Below are positions 11,477 through 22,319 of a DNA stretch of 64,000 nt, in pieces (position 1 is the stretch's first letter; every line of letters starts with the position of its first letter). The notes beneath the pieces were generated by a model. That model ran no database searches. It saw only the letters and a program-made list of their open reading frames with translations, and was not told the origin of the DNA. The position numbers and the translations under genes were made by a program. This stretch comes from Liolophura sinensis (taxonomy: Eukaryota; Mollusca; Polyplacophora; Chitonida; Chitonidae), in contig NC_088302.1 in the NCBI RefSeq assembly GCF_032854445.1, positions 38,260,191-38,324,190 on the forward strand, given 5' to 3'.

Positions 11477-14400
11477 GTAAGTGTACTTTGGATCCTCTTT
11501 TTCTCATTCCCTATTATTCCATATATCAGTTGTAATGTTATTTTGCCTGTGATTTTCTGGTTTCACTCAGCTGCATTGAGATGTACATGTTGGTATATAA
11601 CGAACAAAGTAAATTACGTGTCACACACGTTTGACCGTTAGTTAAATTTGTCCACTCACACAAGCTTTAGCCTGACGTTATCTTTTTCTTTGCAACATTC
11701 ATATATAAACTAGCTTCGAGCTAATCATTGTTGTCTTACAGGTAAAGTATGAAAGGTAAAGAAAAAAGTCACTTGTGCTTCATAAATGCACTCAGTAACG
11801 CTCATTTACGGGTTAAATTAAATCATGAAACGCCTCGGGTCTAGTCTTATCTTATAAATAACTGTTGTGATGCCTGCCAACTTACTATGTTCATTTCTAT
11901 ACCTGACTCACTTCATCTTCTTAAGAACGTGTGCAGTTTTAATTAGTTGAGTACTAAGGTTTATAATTTTCGTGGAAACATCATTAAATTAGACATGCAA
12001 GCTGGACAAAAACTGGTGTAGATTAATTTTTTGGTCTGGTGAATATATATTACGTTTTCACTGTTTCATCAATTCAAACGACATCTCTACGTTACTGGTA
12101 CGTAAACTCAACCACATCTACGGTAGGCCGTATACTACTATATCTGAATATTGAGTAAAACCTCCACACGTGATTGCCAGGAGGTTATCTCACCAAGCTC
12201 GTGCGGGTGTGGGCTGTGAATAATTATTACCATGTCACAGAGATGTATGTGATCTAACACATACCATCCCAGTCTCTCGGAACAATCTGCCGCCCTTTTG
12301 TGAAAAACGTCACTTTCAATCATGGTCAAACTAATTTTAAAAACCGCTACTTGAATACCGAATCACGGCAGACATGAGGATCGGCGAGGAAAAGAATTCT
12401 AAAACGTTAAGGTTGAATTTCACAACAGTATTATTATTATTTAGGATTTGCACTGTCCGCACAGATTTTATGTCTAAAAATTGCCTGGGACTTTTCGGGG
12501 TTTGAACCAGCGAAGGCACGTAATCACCAGTTGTCCCTACATAAGCTGCTGTACAGATCTCGTCATAGACGTGATTGCCAGTGGAGGGTCGTGTCTGACA
12601 GCGGCTGATTAGAGCAGAATTGTGGGATTAAACCCATGATTATTGTCCCTTGCGTGAGCTTTGTAAAAATGCAAACGCCTTTTTATCTGACGGGAAGATG
12701 AGGGCGAGTCTCTGTGTAAGAGTAGCGTAAGGCAAATCCTCAGACAAACTTGGAACAAATTTCGCCAAACTTCAAATCCTGGCAAAAGAGTGTAAAGTCT
12801 AGGGTAGAGTGTCTTGACACCCTCAGTTGAAGGTTAGAGAGCTGCCAGGTGTTACAGGCTATTGTCTCTTGTATTCCATCGACAGTCTGCCTGGTGAGTC
12901 CGAGGATTTTGCTGGTCAGCCAATTCGAACAGGCCACAATTTAATCGATTAAACGGTTAAATCTGTAAATACCCGTTAAGGTGAACGTTTAATTAAATAC
13001 CATGCCGATAAATACTCAAGCTAATAAGTTTAGCTCGGAGGCAGATATCTATTTATGATGTTTTTATTTTGGACTCATTGTTTTTATGCTGTGGCTATTC
13101 TTTGTACCTTTGGACATTTCTAACCCATATAATTACTTCACTGCCAAAAAAAGTTTGTCTGGACAGGGTCTTGTGTCGCCACTGCATATGTAATTTGCAC
13201 GCCGCGGGCAGTGGGCCATTAGAACACTGTCGGAAATCACTGACATTTGAAGATGATTGGGAGGTCAGACTTCTTAATCACTACCAACCTCACTCTTTTA
13301 CATATTTTCCAGGATAAATATAGATTAAGCTATAATCGGAGTGGTTTGAATTCTGGTCATTTTGGACAGTATTGTTCATCGCCATCTTCAGAAAGGGAAA
13401 AAAATGCATAAAACGTATTGACATAGAACTGATACGACAGCCTGGGTTAAAACCACTCAATGAAGTGTAATGGAAAGCCATTGTTTAACGATTTCTGCCA
13501 TCAGTTTTAATTCTAAATGCCAAATTCCTGCGAGTTATTTTTGAAAACTGATCACCCATATGTCGTTTGAGAATTTATCGACTTTATAAAACAGAACATG
13601 CTGTAGCAGTATGTCATTTGTTACAAACAGAGAATAAAACTGAGACGTAGCAGTGTATCGTTTGTTACTAACACAAAATAAAATGAAGCTGTAGCAGGGC
13701 ATCGTTTGTTACCAACACAAAATAAAATGAAGCTGTACCAGGGTATCATTTGTTACAAAGACAAAATAAAATGCAGCTGTGACAGGGTATCGTTTGTTAC
13801 TAACACAAAATAAAATGAAGCTATATCAGTATTTCATTTGTTACAAACATAGAACTGAACTAAGACGTAGCAGTGTATCGTTTGTTACTAACACAAATAA
13901 AATGAAGCTTTAGCAGGGTATCTTTTGTTACAAAGTCAACTGTCTTTGTTGTAACATGTTGTAACATGTCAACAATGAACCCTCTTTGTCCTTATTCCCT
14001 GTTAATGTCCAAGGCTATGTTCGATGAGAAATTACCTGTCTCTCTCATTAGTGCTACCTTAAACAGTAATTAACCTGGTGTGGACAGTGGCGTGCAGACG
14101 TACATCTCTACCTAGTAACCAGTGAAGACAACTGTGCACACAAAATTGTGACCATTGATGTTGTTTTGACGTAGACACACAGGTGTTTTGGTTACGAAGC
14201 TGTGGTGAAACACTATTTTGTCTGCGCATACGTTCTGTAGAACTCTGTATTCGCACACTTGCCCAGCACGAAAAGATCTTCTTGCACGAATATAATTAAC
14301 TATATACCAGATCTAATTAAATGTTTGTATATGAAATTTTTTTCGTTCTTGATATGGAGATGTATACTTAATGCAACGTGATAAACAGTTGTTTGGGCTT

Positions 14401-15064
14401 TGATGAACGTAAATAAAGCACTCTTTCACTGAAACATTTGCTATGTCAATAATACGTCTAATTTATTAATGTGTAAGGAGAGCTGGGCCTCGAAGTTTGA
14501 CACAACATGACATTGGGACACCACGAAACTCAAGACAAAGATAAATACAAGTCTAAAGAGCCTAACAGGTGCTCAGTATCGCCGTGTTCACTCACAGATA
14601 CTCTACCTTCCTATTGAGTTCCCAACATAGATTGTCCATTTCTGTATTGTATTTCTTAATGGTTCACTCTCCGGTAGACCATTACTGGGAGCCAGGCTAA
14701 ATCCTGTGAGAAATTCACTTCTGCCATAGGCCGTCTTTTGTTTGCCCTCTTGATGTACTTACATCATAGCCGTGAGAAAGTAACTGGATTATTAAACACA
14801 ACAATTCAGCAGCGATATCCGATAAAAGCGTTTTTTTCTCTCGTCTAGGATAGAAGGTCGATGAGAAGATGATGAATATACTATGTACGTGCATACGATA
14901 CTCAGCTATTTTAATAACGAATACATCGTACACTTTTTCCAGCTCTAGTTATTGTATCTAGTAACATTTGTGTGGTTGCAGTACTGACAGCCTATAATTA
15001 CCGCAACAGCTAAATGTTCTATGTTCGCTATCATCCGATTAATTCGATGTTTTCTTTTTTCCAG
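11477..15064 (+). other. Intron of the formin gene, 3.6 kb
   Basis: Lies between gtaagt at 11477 and ttttttccag at 15064. It contains the 44-bp tandem array at 13603-13935 and the start of duplicate copy 2 at 14332. Outside these I see only AT-rich non-coding sequence. Confidence 0.8.
13603..13935. repeat. Tandem array, 44-bp unit, about 7.6 copies
   Basis: Units start at 13603, 13647, 13691, 13735, 13779, 13823 and 13867 (this one 43 bp), with a partial unit from 13910. A typical unit begins gtagcaggg-atcgtttgtta and ends aaaataaaatgaagct. Units 1 and 6 are a distinct subtype (ending ctgagac or ctaagac), and each is followed by a unit starting gtagcagtgtatcg, which hints at a higher-order arrangement. 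There are no spacers between units, so this is not CRISPR-like. It lies in an intron. Confidence 0.92.
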
Positions 15065-18000
15065 GACTCAAACTTCTAGAGGTTTTAAACCGTCTTAGGT
15101 AAGTTCAGCACCACTACGTAGTTTTTATGGTGTATTTCCCTATTTTTAGGAACTTGACGATATGCCCTACATTGATTTACTTTCCAATTAATGTGAGTAT
15201 AATGAATTAACTAAGTAACGCGTCCACCTGTCAACAGCACTACTGGATTACTGGGCCAACAGGGCCCAGCTATTTGGGTTTTAAGCCATCGTGATCAAAA
15301 GCAGCCTAACATTTTCAAGTCCAAAGGTAGCAAACCTCTCCGATGGGATGCGTGTATATTTTGTTCACTGTGCACTGTTCACTATGCAAATAATAGTCTT
15401 GACGAGATCTGTGTAAAAAAAGTGTAAAGAATAAGAGTGTTTATCCAGATGAGAAGTGACATGTGTAGTGACGCGACGAGGCGGGAGTATGTAAGATATC
15501 TACCTGCAATGATTGCACAAGCTTTGGATCACTGTCTACGAATGCATTCTACACAGCCGTCTACAGGTTTCCAAATTCGGGGCTCTGCGCACCGTGGACT
15601 CCAAAAAGCACAAGCGGAGAAAATGGATGGGATTGTCAGTTAATAGCGAGACTCACGCAAGCTTAAAGGAGACAAAAAAACCCTTATCACAAGAGCTATT
15701 TCTTTGAGAGTTGCCAGAGCGCCAGCGTGCTAAGTTGTCATCTGGTTTAAGAAGGGGTAACATAACTTTAAATTTGCCAAATCGCCTGGGTAAGTTCAGC
15801 TGGGTCTGTTAATTCAACTCGACTGTCACAGCCATTGCGTTTTTTCGTTGAACTTCGACCTCCGTTAATTGGGCAATGTCTGGTATGATTATCTGGGTAC
15901 ATGTCAGAGTTACTCTTGAATCAAATCTCTGCTATAGACCCGTCGGCATGTTTCTCAACCTTGAACCTTAACAAACGCCCTTAGCAAATAGATTCGCAAT
16001 AAACGCACTCTTCAGTGCCATTTTAGGTAACTCTAAAGCCTTCCAATTAACTGGACCCACGTCTCTTTCAGTGCAGATGGTGTACGGTTTCCTCCATAAG
16101 CCTGTGGATGTGCATACATTATGGCTGCCGCGGATGTCCTTACGCCATGTTCTATAACACTAACTTTGGCAAAACCCACTAAAACTTAATGTCTTGGATT
16201 TCCTCACATTCCTTATTGACCTTAAATATTTACACAAAATATCAGGGCACTAGATTTTATCGATGCAGTCTTTGAACTTTTTGTTTAACTTTGTTTGATG
16301 TCCACGCCACCTCCTGACATCTTGTCAAAGACTGTTTGCTTTGGGACCTACAGTCACATAATATAACATTTCGTGCTTGTGCTCGTTTGCAAATAACTCC
16401 ATGTCCTCTGCTTTTTCTGATTTCCTGAGAATTTGGACAAATTGGGTTTCTGCTTATTTGGACAAGAAGACGAATGGTAGTGTTAAAGTAGAAGAAAACT
16501 TAAAAACATGACACTATAGGCTGAAAAGAGCACATTTATTGCTATCTGGTCGTGCCTGCTGCATAATTTTGCCATTTTTCCTCGTCATACACGTAAAGCC
16601 TGAAAATGGCAAAGCTGGCATAAATCACCGAGTCCATCGCGTCCTCCATCTTTAACACCCTGTAATTTATACTGGGGGGTGTGTTGCCTCTCAGCCAATG
16701 AGAGTCGTTAAATCTGCCGGCTTGTTCGTGTAAACTCGGAACCTGCGTCCAACATTCCGGTTTCCCGATCATCAAGCGGAAAACGAACTATACTGTTCGC
16801 TACCTTCTGAGAAGAAGAGTTCTACCGGAAATGTACGAACTGCACTTCGGTCGTTTCCGATGGCAATTCTCCTCCTAACACAGAAGACTTCAGGACTAGT
16901 TCTTAGGCAAAATGGAGTCGCCCATATTTAAATTTTCTTCTCCTTTAAATCTTTACAAAAATTTTGCTTGTTTATGAAAATGAATTGATTTTGACTTGAC
17001 ATTTGGCATGGAGATACTGCAAAATCTCGTAGAAATCATAAAAAAGCAGAAAAAATAGTTTTATGCATAATATGGTGACTGTGTCAGGACAATATCGGGA
17101 TTTCTGAAACCGAACGCCTTGCAGTCTTGTCAGTGGCCTACTACAACAAACTATGCACAGGGAATCTCAGTCGAATGCAATTTTTTAAGACGAGAAGGCG
17201 TCAAAAGATTCTGTTTAGAAAAGACAAACCAAGAAATCAATTAATTGAAGTCTTTTTGCGGTGTCTTCTTATTCGCATGAATTCGTATACTTCTCGCCCC
17301 ATTATCTCCTACCTTCTCGCCACGTCTTTGCCCCCTCACCCCCACCTCCCAGTAACGACCAAGTCAGAGCAAATGCTCGTATCACACCAGTGACCTGTGT
17401 GGTCTTACTAGGCAGGAGATCAAGTCCCATGAGAGATAACCGTATTTACTTCAAGTGATTTGCCGGGATTGGAGGGTCTTCTGACGAAGAGGTCGTCAAA
17501 AGCTGGCTGCTTGTTGTTTGTAGAGTTGACCCCACTCCACACGGAGGCATTCGTGAGATCATATCGGTAGATTTCGCGAGATAAGGCATAAAACTGAAAC
17601 TACAAAGGCAGCTAAAGCCAGAGAGGTATTAAGCAATGTTGTGTTCGCTGTGGCCGCGAGTTTGTGTTCATAATAGCGCTATCTAGTGGGGTTATCTGGG
17701 GTCAGGCGAGAGCAGACGCTCGGGTTTCCATGTCTAATGACCTCTGTCTTTTCAGCTAATCCCCAAAATGTAAACACCGGCGTGGATTTGAAAGCAGCTA
17801 TCTGTAGATTTTTATATAAACATTACCCATATTCTCAATTAATCCTTATTTAATACCTCTATGTATTGCTTTAATTCGGTGAATTACTTTGAAGTTGTCG
17901 TGGTAATTTGAGGTCCGCAGACCGCAGCTTGGTTTACGTGTCATTCGCTCAATGGTAGAAATTTTCAGAGCTTAACCTTCTTTAAGTCAAGCTTGGTGGG

Positions 18001-18389
18001 TTTTCCAAAATTGATCTGGCGTCTTATTGTGTGGTCTAGGATTTACCTGTGTACTTGGCTTGGTCATTTACGTCATAAATATCTGGGAAGATATCACACG
18101 TTAGGGCTCCGGATCGACTATATCCTTTGACCTGCAATTGAAACCGCCTAATAACTACCCTTGAAACAGACCCTTATACCAAAGTAAACTACACCTTTAC
18201 CTACATGTAAGATCACGTACTACACCTGCAAACTGATCATTGTGTGTATCATACTTACTGCACAGACGATCAAGTCTTGATCAAGTTTGTAGAATTTGCA
18301 TTCCGCATATACAGCTGATTAACCACCAGGAATTCTGACCCAGCTATTGATATTTAAGCTGAAGAATATAACATACTGTTCATACACTT
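14332..18389. repeat. Large near-identical duplicate, copy 2 (in the right place in the gene)
   Basis: Matches bases 1-4054. This copy is contiguous with its flanks on both sides and carries the formin microexon between the exons it should join, so it is the correctly placed copy. The match ends at 18389, exactly where a minus-strand SINE tail (tgattgattgattgg) begins. Confidence 0.95.
15065..15098 (+). CDS. INF2-like formin 34-nt microexon (DID)
   Basis: The sequence is ...ctttttt ccag | GA CTC AAA CTT CTA GAG ... CTT AG | gtaagt. With the G left from the previous exon and the G opening the next, it encodes G-LKLLEVLNRL-R, matching human INF2 GLQLLDVLARLR. Length and both phases are exactly what is needed to join 11476 to 22175. 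It is too short for routine gene finders. Conservation to the family, perfect splice signals and phase agreement make it convincing. Confidence 0.93.
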
Positions 18390-21300
18390 TGATTGATTGA
18401 TTGGTTGGTTTATTTGATGGGTTTTTTACGCCGTACTCAGGAATATTTCACTTTGCTGGAAGACCTTCCCATGTATACGGCCATACACTTTGCCACTGGT
18501 CATCTTAACGTGTGTATTCATGTTCATCAATCACTCAGTTCAAGAACCAATCAATTAGCCACGGCTGAGCCCATCAATTCAAGGTCAATTGTTTATTCCC
18601 TACATCCCTAAACAACGGTAGAGCTTGGAAAACTCTAAGGTACTTCATCAAGAGGCAAAGTTCAAGAGGCAAACAGTTAACCCCTTCAAAACCGATCAAT
18701 TTTTACGTCAGTCGGTTACCGTCTTCCTTACATCCCTAAACCTTGGTAGATCTTGGAAAACGTCTAAGGTGCAAGAATACCCACAGTGGATCATTCCAGT
18801 ACTTATTCCATCTGTTTGGAAGAGAAACACTTATACTATCTATAAGTTTTTAGTTTAATATTGACTAACTACGTATACAATAACAAAGTATTACATAGTA
18901 TATCTAGATGTCTGATATCTATGGTTAGCCCAAGGTTTACAATGATATGTTTGACAGTCGTGGAGATAGCTCATGCAGTAGTTTAGTTGGTAGACTACAA
19001 AAACTCTGGTATATTGCCATCAGGTACCATTGTCACCCCCAGAAAACTTCTGACAGATAATCAGGAACCTTAACTGATAAAAATATTGTGTTTTTATGCT
19101 TAAGGTGGTCAAATGAGGGAGGTCAGGAGGCCTTTCCCTGAAGCCTGTAGACTGACCCACTCCTCTCTGGCGCCATACTGGACCGGATGACCACCTGCGG
19201 CGTTGATTGATAGCCACTTTTTTCTCTTTCTTATTCGCTTATTTTTCTTTTCCTTGTAGAAATCACCACACGTTAGCTTTTTTAATTGGCACGAAATGTC
19301 ACCATGTCATCTTAAACTATCATCTGTAAACTGTCATCTTACTTCAGTCAAATTTGTTTTCGTTTGATGTCACAAATGAAAATCATGTTGAAATCACATA
19401 TAGTTACTTCTGCGACTGTACCGTGATATTTTGCAATGGTGCATTTGAAGCTGTGTTAGGCAGAGCGAGAGAACAACACAACACCAATATAAAGACGTCA
19501 TTGAAAGTGGTGTCGAGGACAGGAATCACAGGACCGGGTGATAATCTTAGGCTATGCCCACTAGCCTTGGACCTTTTGAAGTGGTCATCTCCGGGTGAAA
19601 ATTAGATCTCGGACACAGCTTTTAGAAATCCTCCTTGCTTAAGCAATGCTCACATAATACATCTCGCTCACGCCTTGGTCAAGCCCTGTTTACATGGCTA
19701 AGTAATGCCAGTGTTTACCCGTATTGTTGAACTGCCTGACCCCTGCAGCTATTAAAATGGCGTTATGGCTTGAAGGGCAAACGATTCTGGTATAAAACAG
19801 AGAAATGTGGAGACACAGGGGGATACAGTTTTCCGGTCGTTTAGACGAACCGGGATAAAGCTGTGAGAGCCGTAGCCCTCAGCTTTGAACCTCTGCGCTG
19901 TGTGAATGGTTTGGCGCTCCATTCAGTCAGGTGGAATCAGCAACGCAGGTGGGGATTGGCGAAAATCTTTTGAGATCAAATTTTGGAAAATAGTTTTGTA
20001 GCCATTTCCCACAGGTTGGGAAGCTCCGGGCTAGTGTAGACATAAGGGGGACACTGCAGCATGGACTTATTGCGGAATTTGAAGTTTCCAGGCCGAGTCG
20101 AGCAGAGATTTGGCAGCTTATGAGTTGAGAGAGCGAGCTTATTGGCACCTTGCTTTCTTTTGGCTGGAGAGGTCGGGAGAGCTGTCTGAAGGAGCTCTGT
20201 CTCGCTAAGCTTTAATTGAGCGCTGTCTCTCATGAAACAGCTACGGTCTCCTCCAGTTACGTAACGGTGTATTTAACATCATCCAGTTATGAGGAAGTTC
20301 AAAGCAAACGACAGAGTTGAATCGAAGTTTTTCTGTATGCAACCTACAAACAAAGACTTTCAATTAACATGTGTGTCCCCTCCATGCTGTGCGTCTGAAG
20401 ATGTGTGTACGATATGCCCGAGTGAGAAGCCGACGCCTCATTGCAGTACCATTCTCCCTCACCCCAACCCCTTCGTCATATTCACGGTTAAGGCTTATTC
20501 ATCCCTCCATATAACACCCAGTTACTATTTATGAATGAGGCCCCACAAATGAATAATTGAATAATGAATATATAACTATAAAAAGCTGCGGTTTTGTAAT
20601 AAGTACGTTACACCTGGTCCAGTTTAATTCAACATATCCAGGCTGTATTAATTAACATATAAATTATATGTGCATATCGAGTAACCCAGATTAAACGGTT
20701 TTGTTAATGCGCGCATTTTTATTGCCTGTTGATGTTTGTGTGAATCTCTCTGTCCCAGATATGGCTTTCACGTCGTTACTTTAACTTTCTTGCGATAATT
20801 GGCAAAGGGTTTCTATCAAAAAGAAACCATTAGAGATTTTAATTCTTGGATGGTTAAGCACGAGTGTCAGATACTCTCTGTAATGAGATTAGATTGATAA
20901 ACATGGTTGAGGGTGTGCAAACTCAAACACCAGATAGAAGGACTTGGTAACACTTCTCGCGAGTCATTAACGGACACGTGCGAAGACACCACGGTTATTC
21001 TCGACAATAATCTCTACACTGTACGGAAACAGACGAAGGGACCACAGTTATATCCGATTATTTCTTCGGTACTGTACGGAAAAAAAACGAGAGTAGTAAG
21101 ATTCAGTAAAACACCTTAGGGGATGTGAACGGGATGATCCGGTTAAGATCTCCTCACTCAATCTTTATTAATTGGAAGCCTAGATGTCGTATTGGCTATG
21201 AATACAACTTGGATGACAGGTGCAGTTAGATAAGTCCTTGAGTGTGACTCATCTGCCTTTACATGTAACAAAAATTTTAATAAAAGTTATATTTAACAAA

Positions 21301-22174
21301 CATAATTAAATTCAAACAAGTCTTTACCATGGATGTATATATGTATGTGACAGTCAAAGTCCCACACACTGGTTGTGCACATAAATATTATATATTGATC
21401 TCGTCAAAATTGTGAGATGTTACACTGCATGGCCACTCGGGGAATGATTTATTGTGCCGTCCAGAAAGCATTACTGCAACATTAAGGAAGCTTGGCTTTT
21501 TATGAAGCACATATTGAATTTTGAGATCAATCGACGCGCCATTAAGACTGTAATCCAGCCAATACCTCATTAGGGACTCTCGATCTATCAACTCTTGTGT
21601 TATTTGCATATCATATCCTCTATATGGTACTGTGCTAGCACACAATCCGCTGTGGTATAGCGGTCTATTTACCCTCGCTCCAGAAATGCACAACTTCATC
21701 CCGTCGTGTCCAGCTGAGAATTATGAGCCCCGAATAATGTCGCACAATTTATGTCACGTTTTATCTTCCACCTCATGCACAATATAACCAATCCGTATAT
21801 TACAACGGGCTCAGTTTTATATCGACTCGTCAATGACGACGTGACCTTGTGTCCGTGTCCAGCAGGATACCTTCTCCTCGTCCATGTCTCTAACACCATA
21901 CTCTTGCGACAGGAGACAAACCGGCAGGGTTCAAAGGCCATGCTTTTTTGCCTTGCATTTCCTCACGGCTCGCTAATGTGGGTCAGTCTGTGTTATGGTC
22001 AACTGAGGAATTTCGGAAAAAACTCGACTCTTCACGAAACAAAAACTCATTTTGTGTGTGTGTGTGCGTGCATGTGTCTGTATGTCGTCGTTATGTAGAC
22101 ACGAGGGAACTATGATGTTTTTTTAAGGATCGGAGTCTGTGATATGTATATATGTTGTGTTTTGTCTGCCACAG
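15099..22174 (+). other. Intron of the formin gene, 7.1 kb
   Basis: Runs from gtaagt at 15099 to a pyrimidine-rich tgccacag ending at 22174. It holds the rest of duplicate copy 2 and a SINE fragment at 18390-18486. Short open frames, such as one of 103 codons on the minus strand at 21388-21699, show no recognisable domain. Confidence 0.8.
18390..18486 (-). repeat. SINE fragment with internal deletion, at the duplication breakpoint
   Basis: Reads tgattgattgattggttgg, then ttttttacgccgtactcagg aatatttcac, then jumps to gctggaagaccttcccatgt. This is the reverse complement of the 3' end of the element at 47720-47950, with the middle (the ggcggccagcattatgg stretch) missing. Its first base directly follows the end of the 4-kb duplicate. 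Confidence 0.75.
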
Positions 22175-22319
22175 GAAAGTAGAAGAGCATGACTCCGACC
22201 TGACTGTACAACTGTACGTCTTTGACTCTCACAAGGCCGACGATGATGAGCAATTACCGGGCACGAAGGGAGTCGACCTCAACTCCCCTCTGGACGTCTT
22301 CACCGCCGTCTACAAACAG
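22175..22319 (+). CDS. INF2-like formin exon (DID)
   Basis: Acceptor ctgccacag, donor CAG|gtaaga. After the first base completes an Arg codon (AG|G) it reads KVEEHDSDLTVQLYVFDSHK and ends GVDLNSPLDVFTAVYKQ. This parallels human INF2 [20 protein letters not shown] and GVDMSSHQEVFASLF. It is 145 nt and leaves in phase 0. Confidence 0.93.

Noticed and set aside
12557-12585. Another candidate for the missing DID exon (DLVIDVIAS)
   Set aside because: It loses the conserved Gly, has no donor in the right phase and is followed by a stop.
12868-12896. Alternative candidate for the missing DID exon (GYCLLYSIDSLP, followed by gtgagt)
   Set aside because: Good donor and some similarity, but the end phase is wrong and would create a stop at the next junction. 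The 34-nt exon at 15065 fits in length, phase and sequence.
13603-13935. Regular repeats that could suggest a CRISPR array
   Set aside because: Units are directly adjacent with no spacers, and the genome is animal-like.
16542-16775. 77-codon minus-strand frame, identical in both 4-kb copies (2209-2442)
   Set aside because: Its presence in both copies follows from the duplication and is not evidence of selection. No family recognised.
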